IMG/VR virus record: IMGVR_UViG_3300044712_002254
Span: 1-36,901 of that record
Length of the DNA: 36,901 nucleotides
From: a virus
Reading direction: 5' to 3' (one strand)
The notes under the pieces were generated by a model. It had not been told where the DNA came from, searched no databases, and was given only the letters and a program-made list of their open reading frames with translations. Both the position numbers and the translations under genes were made by a program. Of this stretch, positions 17,612-25,116 are shown piece by piece. How positions within the stretch are numbered: the first letter of the stretch is position 1; every line of letters begins with the position of its first letter.

Positions 17612-18147
17612 TACGCCTTTGCGTAAAAGCTCCTGGCCGCGGTGAGGATCTTCTGCAGGTCGACCGGCTCCAGGTGGAGGAAGGGCCGGGCGGGGATGGT
17701 GGCCTCGTAAGCCTTGCCGCTCACCCAGAGGATGCGGTTTGCCTTCTTCGGTTTGCTGAACCTCTTGCCGCTGAAATGGAGCGTCCGCTGCCGGGCCGCA
17801 TGCTTGGTTGCTCCTCCGAAGTGCTGGATCTTCGCATAGACCACGTTGGTGCCAACCGCTGCATTGTTGTTGTCCGCCCTGGTCTGGATGGAGGCGGCCA
17901 ACCGCCCCCTTACCTGGAGGATCTTGCCGGGCCAGTGGCCCTTGGCTTTCCGCTGGCGGATGGTAGATTTCGCCAGGAGCGCCCACTTGCCTGGGCGGCC
18001 TTCCTTTTCGAAGTTCTCCTCAACTGCGTCGTGCATGATCCCGGCGATCTCGTTCATGAGGGGCTCGCGGTGCTCCACCTTGTTGAAGATCATGTCCATG
18101 ACCCGGAGGCATTCGGCGTCGTCTATTTTTATCTCGACCAGGCTCAT
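17608..18147 (-). CDS. Virion morphogenesis protein (Mu G-like)
   Basis: 179 residues. The pattern LMNEIAGIMHDAVEENFEKE, then GRPGKWALLAKSTIRQRKA fits the phage virion morphogenesis family (Mu G/gp31), proposed to act in tail completion or head-tail joining. Later segments (VVYAKIQHFGGATKHAARQR and RPFLHLEPVDLQKIL) are characteristic of the family. The gene lies after the F gene, as in Mu, but the two are separated by a 110-bp repeat, and another repeat follows it. Its TAA stop lies in the terminal bases of that second repeat. Upstream ribosome-binding signal is weak. Confidence 0.85.
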   Translation of the reverse strand: MSLVEIKIDDAECLRVMDMIFNKVEHREPLMNEIAGIMHDAVEENFEKEGRPGKWALLAKSTIRQRKAKGHWPGKILQVRGRLAASIQTRADNNNAAVGTNVVYAKIQHFGGATKHAARQRTLHFSGKRFSKPKKANRILWVSGKAYEATIPARPFLHLEPVDLQKILTAARSFYAKAY

Positions 18148-18160
18148 AACAATCTCGTAT

Positions 18161-18268
18161 TTACAGGGATGGACAGGATTAACAGGATAAAACCATAAAA
18201 GCTATTCTGGGTTAAAACCTTAAAACCGTTTTTGAATTTATCCTGTATATCCTGTATATCCTTGTTAA
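18161..18268. repeat. ~110-bp bipartite inverted repeat, copy 2
   Basis: Same architecture as the copy at 17,499: TTACAGGGATGGACAGGATT on the left, TATCCTGTATATCC... on the right. It fills the gap between the F gene and the G gene, and its end overlaps the F stop codon (18265-18267). Confidence 0.9.
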
Positions 18269-19050
18269 AATAATGCCTTTATCTCCGTGCTGTACTTGCG
18301 CAGGTCGGGCTGGTACTCGACCTTGCCGGGGTTGTAGCTCCACCCCGCGTCGGGGCTGACCGTTACGCCGCCCGCCTTGAAGGTGGCGACGGTGGCGGTC
18401 TCGTCGGTATGGGCGGAGAGCGGCACCTCCTTCGACCCCAGGCGCCCGGCGGAGTCCTCTACCGTTATTCCCCGCTCGGCGATGTTGCCGTCGTCCAGGG
18501 CGCGAACCCGGCAACGGCAGCGCCAGCCGTTGGGCGGATAGTAACTCTCCCAGAACGGGTCGTCGGCGCGGAAGGTCATGCCGTTGAGGGCTGCATGTGC
18601 GGGCCTTGTCCTGGCATCCATGACGGCCACATACTGCCAGTATGGGCGGGCGGCGACGTTGGCCATCTGGGAACGGTAGCGGCCCACGTTGTAGGCGGTC
18701 TGGACGTTCTGGTCGAAGATGGTGCGGAGCCGCCAGGGGCCGACGGTGGCCACTTCGCCGGTGGCCTCGTTGACCACCTCGCCCCACCACCCCTTGGCCT
18801 TTAACTGCGGCTCCAGGTTCTTTTTGAATTCCTGGAAGGTGATGCCGTTGTCAAGGGCGTCCTGGATGCCGTCATGCATATCCTGGAGCACGTCCATGCG
18901 CATGACCTTGGCGACGGTGAAGGCGCGGGCGTGGGCGTCCTGCCACAGCTCCTTCCAGTCCCAGGTGATCGCATACCCCTTGGCCTGGAAATACTTGATG
19001 GCCTCTTCGGGCTTGAGGCCGAAGGCGTATGTGAGGTCAGGCGTTGCCAT
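18265..19050 (-). CDS. Minor head protein, Mu F-like (phage head morphogenesis)
   Basis: 261 residues. The Mu F signature is clear in the second half: RTIFDQNVQTAYNVGRYRS, MDARTRPAHAALNGMTF, then DDPFWESYYPPNGWRCRC. The conserved R.AH..L.G..F and PPNGWRCRC motifs are the family marks. The protein is a minor head component found with the portal. It overlaps the portal stop by 14 bp and so is coupled to it. The protein ends next to a repeat that supplies its TAA stop. Length is short for Mu F but normal for this family in other Mu-like prophages. Confidence 0.9.
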   Translation of the reverse strand: MATPDLTYAFGLKPEEAIKYFQAKGYAITWDWKELWQDAHARAFTVAKVMRMDVLQDMHDGIQDALDNGITFQEFKKNLEPQLKAKGWWGEVVNEATGEVATVGPWRLRTIFDQNVQTAYNVGRYRSQMANVAARPYWQYVAVMDARTRPAHAALNGMTFRADDPFWESYYPPNGWRCRCRVRALDDGNIAERGITVEDSAGRLGSKEVPLSAHTDETATVATFKAGGVTVSPDAGWSYNPGKVEYQPDLRKYSTEIKALF

Positions 19051-20596
19051 CGACCTGCAGCCTCCCCCAGACTTCTGAGACGAAGATCACCCTGGCCAGC
19101 ATGTTCTGGAGATCCGCGGCGTCCATCCGCGGGAAGAGGCGGGCCAGCTCGCCCATGCATTCTGTGAGATCGCCGCTTTCGTTAAAGAGCTTGAAAACGG
19201 GCTTTAAAACGCCTTTCATCACCCCTTGAAGCATCTCCGGGGTGAACGATTCGACCAGGGCATCCAGCTCGGCCTCGCCGGGGATCTCCGCAGAGATCTC
19301 CCCAAATTTAACCCCCCCCTGCCCCCCCTTATCTAAGAGGGGGAGGCCGGAGGCCGGGGGAGTTACGGTCGGTTTGTCCTCCACATCCCCCTCCTCCAGG
19401 CTGTAGGTCCGGAGGTAATAGGCCCGGCTGAGTTTGAGGCCGCTCTTCTCCATGGCCGTGGTAAGTGCAACATCCCGCGTGGCCTGGTCCTGGTCCACAT
19501 CCTCCTCTTCCCAGAGGCAGAAGCGGGGAGCGTCCTGAGCCCCTCCCCAGTTCTCGATGCAGATCCAGTCGATGAGGGTGTTGAGGGTCTCCTCCACCAG
19601 GGTTTTGTCCGAGTCGCGGATGTCCTGGCGGATATCCATGGCGACCTCTTTGCCGCCCAGCTCACCCTGGACCGATTCGCCGGCCCCGGCATGGCCGAGC
19701 CAGATGGTGGAGATCGCGGTGTTGGCGTCGGCGATGATGGCGTGGTAGAGATCGGAGGTCCCCCCCTTGGAGGAGCTTTCCAGGAACTCGACGCTGCCGT
19801 CGTCGGGAATGACCGCCACGCCGTCGGAAACCATCTGCTCCAGGATGTCCAGAAGCTCGTCGCGCATCTCCGCGCCGGCGGAGCGGGGGAGCTTGCCCAC
19901 CGGCCAGACGGCCCCGTATTTCTCGGCGAATTTGACGCGGAAGCGCCAGCCCCCTTTTTTGAACGTGACCGGCCAGAAGCATCGGGAGAGGAGCCCCAGG
20001 CCATAGGGGTTATCGTATGACGCCTCGCTCGTCGGGCATAAAAAGCGCCGGACGGGCAGCTCCTCGCCGATCATCATGTTGGCATGGGAAAGGAACCGCA
20101 GTTCGTTGTCCTGGCCGAAGACGAACCACCGCTGTGGCTTGGCGATAACGGCGACGGGGGCGTTGAGGCCGTCCCCCCTTTTCGTCCAGACCGTCTCCAT
20201 GGGCTGGTAGCCGTAGCCTCGGGCGCCGCGGATGATATGCTCGATGATCATGTTGAGGGGGAGGGCGGCGAGCACCTCCTGGACGAACCGGGCCTTGCGG
20301 CTCTTGGAGCTTTTGCCGCGGTCGATCTCCCAGTCAAGGGCCAGGGTGGCGTTGACCCGGTTGATCATGGAGCCGCCGACGCGATCGTCACTCAATAGAT
20401 CGGTGTAGACCTGGATGTCCTTCCCCTGTTTTTTGAGGACCGGGTCGGGGTTGGGGAGATACATGGCGCCGATGGAATAGAAATCGATGCTCCTGGAGCG
20501 GACGGCGATCTCGGAGGCGAACGGATCGCGCATGGCCGGGTCGGCGAATTTCAAAAAAGTCCCGTCGGGGAGATATAGGCCGTTTTTACGCTGCAT
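19037..20596 (-). CDS. Portal protein (DUF935, Mu gp29-like)
   Basis: 519 residues from the ATG at 20596; a TTG at 20602 is open but too close to the AAGGA. Conserved segments include DPVLKKQGKDIQVYTDLLSD, NATLALDWEID, GYGYQPMETVW and AISTIWLGHAGAGESVQGE. These fit DUF935 portals. The portal is the dodecameric DNA gate and terminase dock. Residues near 410-430 (VTPPASGLPLLDKGGQGGVK) come from a GC-rich repeat read through in frame (19307-19365), in the linker before the helical C-terminus. It overlaps the terminase gene at its start and the F gene at its end. Confidence 0.9.
   Translation of the reverse strand: MQRKNGLYLPDGTFLKFADPAMRDPFASEIAVRSRSIDFYSIGAMYLPNPDPVLKKQGKDIQVYTDLLSDDRVGGSMINRVNATLALDWEIDRGKSSKSRKARFVQEVLAALPLNMIIEHIIRGARGYGYQPMETVWTKRGDGLNAPVAVIAKPQRWFVFGQDNELRFLSHANMMIGEELPVRRFLCPTSEASYDNPYGLGLLSRCFWPVTFKKGGWRFRVKFAEKYGAVWPVGKLPRSAGAEMRDELLDILEQMVSDGVAVIPDDGSVEFLESSSKGGTSDLYHAIIADANTAISTIWLGHAGAGESVQGELGGKEVAMDIRQDIRDSDKTLVEETLNTLIDWICIENWGGAQDAPRFCLWEEEDVDQDQATRDVALTTAMEKSGLKLSRAYYLRTYSLEEGDVEDKPTVTPPASGLPLLDKGGQGGVKFGEISAEIPGEAELDALVESFTPEMLQGVMKGVLKPVFKLFNESGDLTECMGELARLFPRMDAADLQNMLARVIFVSEVWGRLQVDGNA
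19307..19365. repeat. In-frame GC-rich palindromic repeat in the portal gene
   Basis: A ~59-bp element with a C-run, an AT-rich middle (TTATCTAAG) and a G-run, ending GGGGGAGTTAC. It lies in the opposite orientation to the copies at 23302 and 25322 but also leaves the frame open. It adds about 20 residues rich in Pro and Gly. Confidence 0.8.
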
Positions 20597-21902
20597 CGGC
20601 AAATCCTTTTAGTATGTCGTTTGACTGCCTGCGGCCGCGGGATGATGCCCAGACGGGGCCGGAATAGCTCCCCGCCGCGTTGAGCGCCAGGAAACATGCC
20701 CAGGTGCGGTCGGCATGGCCGATGTTGTCGGCCTCGGCGATAAAGCGAGCGTTGCCGGTGGGGCCGGTAACGCGCTGGAGTTTGTGGAGATCGGAGCGGA
20801 GCACGGAATCGCCCAGGGGTATCCTTATTTTCCTGTCCTCGAACGCCTCTTTGCCCCTGGTGGCCATGGTGAGCTTGTTGGGCATGGTGAAGAGCACCCC
20901 CTCGACCCGGCTGGAGCCATAGCGGCGCTGGGCGTCCTCGACGGGCTTTTCCCCCATGCCGGTCTGGTCCATGCAGCAGCGGAGCACGTTGTAACGCTGG
21001 AAGCAATCGTCCAAGAGGAAATCCTGCTCGGCAAAACTGATCCGCTTGCGGGCGATGATCTCGCGGGTCCAGTGGACGTCGCCCACCTGCTCCAGGACCC
21101 AGATGGCGAACAGGTCGTTGCGTGCGCCGATGTCCACGCCCAGGTAACAGGGGCCTCCGGCATAGTTCTCCGGCAACCCGGCCTTGTCGTTTTCCACGGA
21201 GTTGATCAGCTCGAAGGAGAGCCAGGCGGACGCCTCGTCAAGCCATTTCAGCTCGTATTCCTGCGCCCATGCGTCCTCGTCGTCCAGGGCGGTGCGAAGC
21301 TCCTCGATGTTGCGGGGGAGCCCATCGGCGACGGCCTGGTAGATGTCGGTGGTCTGCCTGTACCAGATGGCGTCGTCGCCGGTCATGAGGTCGTAGAATT
21401 TATTCCCCTTGCCGTTGGGGGTGGAGACGACCCGGAGCTTCCATCCGGCGGAGATGACCGGGAAGAGCGCGGCCCATATCTTGCGGCTGTCGGCGTGAAA
21501 AGCGAACTCGTCCAGGAAAACATTGGCGGAGAAGCCGCGGGCGGTGTCCGGGTTGGCGGGGAGCGCTGTGATGCGGGAGCCGTTGGGGAATTCCACCTCC
21601 AGCGCCCGATAGCTCGCCTCTCCCTTCCAGTCGAATTCGGCAGACCGGATAACGGAGCCGAGGGCTTGGCAATGCCTTTTGACCCCTTCCTCCATGGCCT
21701 CCTTTGCCTGGCGCTCCCCTCGGGACAGAATGACCCACCTGGTCCTCTTCCCATCCAGGTCGGCAAGCTGGCAGTCGCGGGCGATCTCAAAAGTGCTGGT
21801 GAATGTCTTGCCGGTCTGACGGCTGAACATGCCGATCTTGAAGCGGCTGTCGTTGCCCACCCATTGCTGCTGATAGGGATAAAAAAAAGGCTTAGACCCC
21901 AT
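20586..21902 (-). CDS. Terminase large subunit (Mu gp28-like)
   Basis: 438 residues. The ATPase shows a Walker A-like FSRQTGKT (about residues 27-34) and a Walker B-like NVFLDEFAF. The nuclease begins at YLGVDIGARNDLFAIWVLEQ, with the RNase H-type first aspartate, and later acidic residues follow. The enzyme packages phage DNA through the portal and cuts the headful, in Mu from integrated copies. It overlaps the small terminase-like gene by 11 bp upstream and the portal gene downstream. Length is a little shorter than the Mu protein. Confidence 0.9.
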   Translation of the reverse strand: MGSKPFFYPYQQQWVGNDSRFKIGMFSRQTGKTFTSTFEIARDCQLADLDGKRTRWVILSRGERQAKEAMEEGVKRHCQALGSVIRSAEFDWKGEASYRALEVEFPNGSRITALPANPDTARGFSANVFLDEFAFHADSRKIWAALFPVISAGWKLRVVSTPNGKGNKFYDLMTGDDAIWYRQTTDIYQAVADGLPRNIEELRTALDDEDAWAQEYELKWLDEASAWLSFELINSVENDKAGLPENYAGGPCYLGVDIGARNDLFAIWVLEQVGDVHWTREIIARKRISFAEQDFLLDDCFQRYNVLRCCMDQTGMGEKPVEDAQRRYGSSRVEGVLFTMPNKLTMATRGKEAFEDRKIRIPLGDSVLRSDLHKLQRVTGPTGNARFIAEADNIGHADRTWACFLALNAAGSYSGPVWASSRGRRQSNDILKGFADAA

Positions 21903-22455
21903 AACTCTCCCGGATGATCGCCCTCAGGCGCTCTGAGGTCATGGCCTTCTTGCCTTCGGCCTGCTCGACCTTGTCAACGGCTTTCGCCACATCGTCCAGC
22001 GCCTGCTTGCGGATCTCCTGCTCTCTTTTCAGGTTGACGCTGGCGGCCTGTTCGGTGCGCTGGAGGGCGCGGGTAAGTACATTAAGCTGGGCGATTGTGG
22101 CCTCCATGTTGTATTCGCCCAGGTCGGTGGTCTGGATCTGCCCCAGGAGGTCGTAAATCATGGTCTGCATGGCCTGGTTGAGTATGAGCCCCATGTGCCC
22201 CTGGCCACGAGCGTCCCCCATGAGCTGGGAGGTTATCTCGCGGGAACGCCGGAGCCTGACCCCGACGTCTTCGAAGGCGGCGATGCTGTCGGCGCGGGCG
22301 GCCTTGCGCGCGTCGTCCCACTCGTGGCCGGCCCGCTTTTTCCAGGCGCGGAGGCTGTTTTCGGAGACGCCCAGCTCCCTGGAGATGGCGGGGATTTCCA
22401 TGCCTTCGGCGTAGAGGCGGATGGCGGCTATTTCAAGTTCTTCACGTTTACCCAT
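21892..22455 (-). CDS. DUF1804-type terminase small subunit-like protein
   Basis: 187 residues. The N-terminus is a helix-turn-helix (AIRLYAEGMEIPAISRELGV, then SENSLRAWKKRAGHEWDDAR), followed by a long helical region (SREITSQLMGDARGQGHMGL and coiled coil at about 125-170). This pattern fits the DUF1804 family found directly upstream of Mu-like large terminases, where it is taken as the small terminase that recognises packaging DNA. It overlaps the large subunit gene by 11 bp. The assignment of packaging function is from family context. Confidence 0.8.
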   Translation of the reverse strand: MGKREELEIAAIRLYAEGMEIPAISRELGVSENSLRAWKKRAGHEWDDARKAARADSIAAFEDVGVRLRRSREITSQLMGDARGQGHMGLILNQAMQTMIYDLLGQIQTTDLGEYNMEATIAQLNVLTRALQRTEQAASVNLKREQEIRKQALDDVAKAVDKVEQAEGKKAMTSERLRAIIRESYGV

Positions 22456-22466
22456 AAAAACCTTTA

Positions 22467-22580
22467 TTCACAAGGATGGACAGGATGAACAGGATAAAAC
22501 CTTTAAAATCTTTTTCGGGTTAAACCCTTAAAATCTTTTGCTTTTGAATTTATCCTGTATATCCTGTATATCCCTGTTAA
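22467..22580. repeat. ~110-bp bipartite inverted repeat, copy 3
   Basis: The left arm CAAGGATGGACAGGATGAAC and right arm TATCCTGTATATCCTGTATA flank the usual core. It fills the gap between the gp26-like gene (stop at 22586) and the small terminase gene (start 22455), ending with GTTAATTGCC, the junction sequence shared by several copies. Confidence 0.9.
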
Positions 22581-22585
22581 TTGCC

Positions 22586-22876
22586 TTATGGCCTCGGGCG
22601 CTTGACACCGGGAACGACGGCGGCGCCGATGGCGACATCGATGCCCCTGCCGGTGGCGGTGGCGACGTAGCAACCTTCGACATCATCATAGGTCAACAGC
22701 CCCTGCTCACAGAGCCACGCTATCTGGGTCCGGATGCAGTCCCGACCGCACTTGTGGCCAAAACGGCCGACCACGGAGTGGAGTATGGACTCGTTGAGGC
22801 TGTAGCCCGGCACCTGCTCCAGGGCGCGGAGGATGATAAGGCGGATGTCCTCGGTGTATAGGTCGAGCAGGTTCAC
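22586..22876 (-). CDS. Mu gp26-like winged-helix protein (VpaChn25_0724-type)
   Basis: 96 residues starting at a GTG that overlaps the DUF2730 stop (GTGA, 22873-22876). It has a winged-helix look: DIRLIILRALEQVPGYSLNE, then IRTQIAWLCEQGLLTYDDVE and a short wing. Small proteins of this kind occupy the gp26 position in Mu-like phages, between DUF2730 and the terminase genes. The function is not established; DNA binding is plausible. Confidence 0.75.
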   Translation of the reverse strand: MNLLDLYTEDIRLIILRALEQVPGYSLNESILHSVVGRFGHKCGRDCIRTQIAWLCEQGLLTYDDVEGCYVATATGRGIDVAIGAAVVPGVKRPRP

Positions 22877-23184
22877 TTTTTGCCCCCCTGGTTGATGAGA
22901 AATTCATTTATCAGGTCAACGGCCCTGTTGATCCCGTCTAACCGGCCATCGATCTTGGAAAGCCCGGCATTCATTTTATCGAGCCGGTGCTCGAACTGCG
23001 GGTGATACTGACATTCGGGGGAGCGGGTTTCGAGCTTCGTGGTGCGCTCCTCAAGGATTATGAACCGCTTGTTGGTGATCTTGTCGCGGTTGGAAAGCCA
23101 GGTATAAACGGCGTTCGCCGCTACCACTATGAGGACGAGGATGTCTATCCAAAATTTCCAGGCGGCGTAATTAATTGGGTTCAA
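22873..23184 (-). CDS. DUF2730 family membrane-anchored protein (Mu gp25-like)
   Basis: 103 residues from a TTG start (23184) that overlaps the previous stop (TTGA) and has AGGAGG seven bases upstream. It has one N-terminal transmembrane helix (residues about 11-31, FWIDILVLIVVAANAVYTWL) and then a coiled-coil tail (ILEERTTKLETR, KMNAGLSKIDGRLDGINRAV). This is the DUF2730/Mu gp25 pattern. The role is unknown; its place just after the lysis genes suggests a membrane-associated function. Confidence 0.8.
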   Translation of the reverse strand: MNPINYAAWKFWIDILVLIVVAANAVYTWLSNRDKITNKRFIILEERTTKLETRSPECQYHPQFEHRLDKMNAGLSKIDGRLDGINRAVDLINEFLINQGGKK

Positions 23185-23474
23185 ACGGTCCTCCTTGACC
23201 TGCCCATTTCAAATTCAACCTGGCACGGGACGCAGCGGGTGCAGCCGGGAGCCGCCTGGCGGCGCAGCTCGGGTATGGGGAGGCCGCAGTCGAGGCAGGA
23301 AGTAACCCCCCCGGCTTCGCCATCCCCCCTTAAGTTAAGGGGGGGACGGGGGGAGTTATGCTTTCGCCGGTGCTCCTCCAGGGCCAGGTCGTTCAGTTCA
23401 TCTATGTACTGCTGTGCGCGATCGGCGTCGTCCATAATCAATCCGGGCGGTTCGCGAACCGCCCCTACATTCAC
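23181..23474 (-). CDS. TraR/DksA-type C4 zinc-finger protein
   Basis: 97 residues from a GTG that overlaps the spanin stop (GTGA); an ATG at 23435 (MDDADRAQQYIDELND) is the alternative. The zinc finger is CLDCGLPIPELRRQAAPGCTxCxxC-like, with C..C and C..C pairs at about 69-90, as in TraR/DksA-like regulators that act on RNA polymerase. Two repeats lie in its frame. The 20-bp palindrome encodes VGAVREPP at the N-terminus. A GC-rich element encodes PRPPLNLRGDGEAGGVT between helix and zinc finger. Small TraR-like proteins are common at this position in Mu-like phages. Confidence 0.82.
   Translation of the reverse strand: MNVGAVREPPGLIMDDADRAQQYIDELNDLALEEHRRKHNSPRPPLNLRGDGEAGGVTSCLDCGLPIPELRRQAAPGCTRCVPCQVEFEMGRSRRTV
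23302..23360. repeat. In-frame GC-rich palindromic repeat in the TraR-like gene
   Basis: A 59-bp element with core CCCCCCTTAAGTTAAGGGGGG (perfect arms), read on the minus strand as PRPPLNLRGDGEAGGVT. It has the same orientation and frame as the copy in the GemA gene at 25322. Confidence 0.88.
23445..23464. repeat. 20-bp palindrome copy 2
   Basis: GGGCGGTTCGCGAACCGCCC at the very start of the TraR-like frame, read as GAVREPP. Confidence 0.9.
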
Positions 23475-23803
23475 CCCTTCTTTATTTGTTCTGGCACTTT
23501 TCCGCCTGCTCCAGGAGCCGGGTCAACGCCGATTCCGAGAGCAGCCAGCCGCTGTTCGGTGCTGCCTGTCCCTGCTGGAGCCGCACCGCCTTTGCCTCCG
23601 GCATTATCACCGGCGGCTTGTGAGAGCACCCGGTCGATGCGAGCGGAAACAGCATCAGCGTCGCAATTAATAATATTTTCCCTACCGAGCTGGATGGCAT
23701 CTGCTCTCCTCTCCGCCACGGCTTCGGCGGATTCGTGGTGGTCGGCCCACGCCTTGACCAGGGCAAGCAGGCCGACGATGATCTGGAGGATGACTGCGGT
23801 CAC
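23471..23803 (-). CDS. Putative inner-membrane spanin (Rz-like)
   Basis: 110 residues from a GTG that overlaps the holin stop (GTGA). One N-terminal transmembrane segment (TAVILQIIVGLLALVKAWAD) is followed by a periplasmic helical part (EAVAERRADAIQLGRENI, then DAVSARIDRVLSQAA) and a Gly/Pro-rich end. This is the layout of an i-spanin, which spans the periplasm and joins an outer-membrane lipoprotein to fuse the membranes at lysis. A second frame inside it encodes a small lipoprotein, as in Rz/Rz1 pairs. Sequence similarity to known Rz is not obvious, so the call depends on architecture and position after endolysin and holin. Confidence 0.65.
   Translation of the reverse strand: MTAVILQIIVGLLALVKAWADHHESAEAVAERRADAIQLGRENIINCDADAVSARIDRVLSQAAGDNAGGKGGAAPAGTGSTEQRLAALGIGVDPAPGAGGKVPEQIKKG
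23482..23700 (-). CDS. Putative outer-membrane spanin lipoprotein (Rz1-like) nested in the Rz-like gene
   Basis: 72 residues, wholly inside the Rz-like gene in another frame. The ATG at 23700 has a strong GGAGAG five bases upstream. The N-terminus (MPSSSVGKILLIATLMLFPL) is a signal sequence ending in a lipobox (LASTGC), so Cys about 24 would be lipidated. The mature part is short with Pro (HKPPVIMPEAKAVRLQQGQA). Embedded or overlapping Rz1 genes are well known in tailed phages of Gram-negative hosts. Confidence 0.72.
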   Translation of the reverse strand: MPSSSVGKILLIATLMLFPLASTGCSHKPPVIMPEAKAVRLQQGQAAPNSGWLLSESALTRLLEQAEKCQNK

Positions 23804-23997
23804 TGTTTCGGCGGTTCGACGGTTGGCGCTTTGAGGTCGGGGATAAACGCCCCCAGAAGGCCCATGACGGCCAGGCCGCAGGCGATGATTGCCTCGCCGC
23901 GGTCAGGCGAGATCCCGACGCCGCAGGCGGTGATTAGGGCTATAATACCCCTCCAGGTGGATGCTTCGTTGAGACGTGCTGCGATCATTTTTAACAT
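23800..23997 (-). CDS. Holin-like small membrane protein
   Basis: 65 residues with two hydrophobic segments (STWRGIIALITACGVGI, then EAIIACGLAVMGLLGAFI) separated by a short charged turn (SPDRG). A strong AAAGGAG lies before the ATG at 23997. It sits between the peptidase and the spanins, as expected for a phage holin that permeabilises the inner membrane at lysis. The length and two-helix layout suit a class II type. Stop overlaps the spanin start (GTGA). Confidence 0.8.
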   Translation of the reverse strand: MLKMIAARLNEASTWRGIIALITACGVGISPDRGEAIIACGLAVMGLLGAFIPDLKAPTVEPPKQ

Positions 23998-24038
23998 TGT
24001 GGTCTCCTTTTTCGGGACGCGGCTACCGCGACCCTATG

Positions 24039-24491
24039 TTATGTCTCGTGCAGCCCCGGCAGGTAGACTGTCCGACCGTCCCGCCTTACGGCGCTTAAAA
24101 GTTGCATCCTCGGCACGCCGGTGGAGAGCCCCACATGGACCCATCCCGACTCGCCAAACTCGTATATGACCTGGTCCCACCCGGTGAACATGCTGGTGAT
24201 CTCCCTGGCCACCCACAGGTTGCTCCGGCCGTTCACCGTGAAGTCGCAGGCGAGGCCAAACCGGTGGGCGCTGGTAATGCTGCCCCCCACTGCCTTGTTC
24301 ACAGCCAGTGAGCGGTAGCCTGAGAGGACATGGATAGGGCGGTCGAAGTAGAGTCTCAACTCTTCCATAAAGATCGCCACACGCTTGATGTTTTCAAGTA
24401 CGTCGGGGGTCGGGAAGTTATCGAGGCCCAGGCGGGCGCCGGTGGCGCTGACCGTGAACTCCTCGAGGCTGAAATGGGTGGTGAGCTGCAT
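24039..24491 (-). CDS. M15-family peptidase endolysin
   Basis: 150 residues from the ATG at 24491 (MQLTTHFSLEEFTVSATGAR). The zinc motif is visible: SAHRFGLACDF (His and Asp ligands) and WVHVGL with the third His. IHVLSGYRSLAVNKAVGG is the conserved lead-in. The family cleaves peptide cross-links in peptidoglycan and serves as a phage endolysin; no signal peptide is seen, so it would need the holin. An upstream TTG at 24512 lies inside a repeat and is not preferred; a GAGG lies before the ATG. This is the first gene of the lysis/head block. Confidence 0.88.
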   Translation of the reverse strand: MQLTTHFSLEEFTVSATGARLGLDNFPTPDVLENIKRVAIFMEELRLYFDRPIHVLSGYRSLAVNKAVGGSITSAHRFGLACDFTVNGRSNLWVAREITSMFTGWDQVIYEFGESGWVHVGLSTGVPRMQLLSAVRRDGRTVYLPGLHET

Positions 24492-24505
24492 GCGTAAAAC
24501 CTCTT

Positions 24506-24582
24506 TTAACAAGGATGAACAGGATGAACAGGATAAAAACCTTAAAAGCGTTTCTTGGGGTAAAACCTAAAACCGATGTTAA
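24506..24582. repeat. Partial copy of the ~110-bp repeat (copy 4)
   Basis: Left arm and core only (AACAAGGATGAACAGGATGA, then CCTTAAAAGCG...GGGGTAAAACC); the inverted right arm is missing. It lies directly upstream of the endolysin gene. Confidence 0.8.
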
Positions 24583-24593
24583 CCGGGAAGATT

Positions 24594-24626
24594 GGGGGAG
24601 GCCCATCATGGACGGCCTCCCCCTTT
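24594..24626. other. GC-rich hairpin in the presumed late-promoter region
   Basis: GGGGGAGGCC - 10-base loop - GGCCTCCCCC, then TTT on the plus strand. It is a strong 10-bp stem but a poor T-tail. The 24,583-24,783 gap holds this hairpin and the one at 24727, and no credible gene. The Mor-dependent promoter of the lysis/head genes would be expected here; I cannot point to it. Confidence 0.5.
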
Positions 24627-24726
24627 CAGTGAGCAACTTCGTCGCTCTTATTGGTGCCCCTGGCCAGGATCACGGAGGCTGGGCGTCATCGGGGCGTGGT
24701 ATTTAAAGGATCGTTCGTTGCTGCTG

Positions 24727-24754
24727 TGGGGCAGCATAGCTGCCCCAGTTTTTA
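24727..24754 (+). terminator. Intrinsic terminator facing against the operon
   Basis: TGGGGCAGC - ATA - GCTGCCCCA (9-bp stem) followed by GTTTTTATT on the plus strand. It would stop plus-strand (antisense) transcription, since the genes on both sides are on the minus strand. The same dyad could instead be an activator-binding site. Confidence 0.6.
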
Positions 24755-24783
24755 TTACAAAATAAAGTAATTAAGAGATGTAG

Positions 24784-24803
24784 GGGCGGTTCGCGAACCG
24801 CCC
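24784..24803. repeat. 20-bp palindrome copy 3
   Basis: GGGCGGTTCGCGAACCGCCC one base beyond the stop codon of the Mor gene on the minus strand. Confidence 0.9.
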
Positions 24804-24804
24804 T

Positions 24805-25113
24805 TTAATCGAGGAGGGAGAGCTGGGAGGAGTCTTCGTGGTGGTCGCAGATCTGGCGGATCCAGACCTCGGTGAGCTTGTATTTGACGGCCAGGTCGCG
24901 GTAGCCCATGCCCCGGCTACGGTCGGCGCGGATCATATCGTCGCGCTTTTTCTGGAGGAGGGCATCGGGCTTGGGGACGTAGAACTGCAAGCCGCCGAAG
25001 TGCTCGGAGAGCTGGACGGTGGCGCGGACGCCGATGAGCTGGACGAGATCCTGGAACGCCCTGGGGAAGTCGGCGGCGGTCAACTGGTCAATCCATTCGC
25101 CTTCGTATTGCAT
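24805..25113 (-). CDS. mor: Mor-family transcription activator
   Basis: 102 residues, close to the usual Mor/C size. The N-terminal dimerisation part (LTAADFPRAFQDLVQLIGVR, ATVQLSEHFGGLQFYVPK) and the C-terminal helix-turn-helix (RGMGYRDLAVKYKLTEVWIR) match the Mor family. In Mu, Mor turns on the middle promoter for C, which then turns on late genes. No second Mor/C-type gene is present in this window, so this protein may activate the lysis and head genes directly. The ATG at 25113 has a strong AAAGGAGGT site, and the gene sits 3 bp after GemA. Confidence 0.92.
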   Translation of the reverse strand: MQYEGEWIDQLTAADFPRAFQDLVQLIGVRATVQLSEHFGGLQFYVPKPDALLQKKRDDMIRADRSRGMGYRDLAVKYKLTEVWIRQICDHHEDSSQLSLLD

Positions 25114-25116
25114 TTG

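Noticed and set aside
20715-21917. 400-codon open frame on the plus strand
   Set aside because: It mirrors the large terminase gene, whose ATPase and nuclease motifs are clear on the minus strand.
24583-24783. A gene in the gap upstream of the endolysin
   Set aside because: No open frame with a ribosome-binding site and protein-like sequence was found on either strand; only hairpins.
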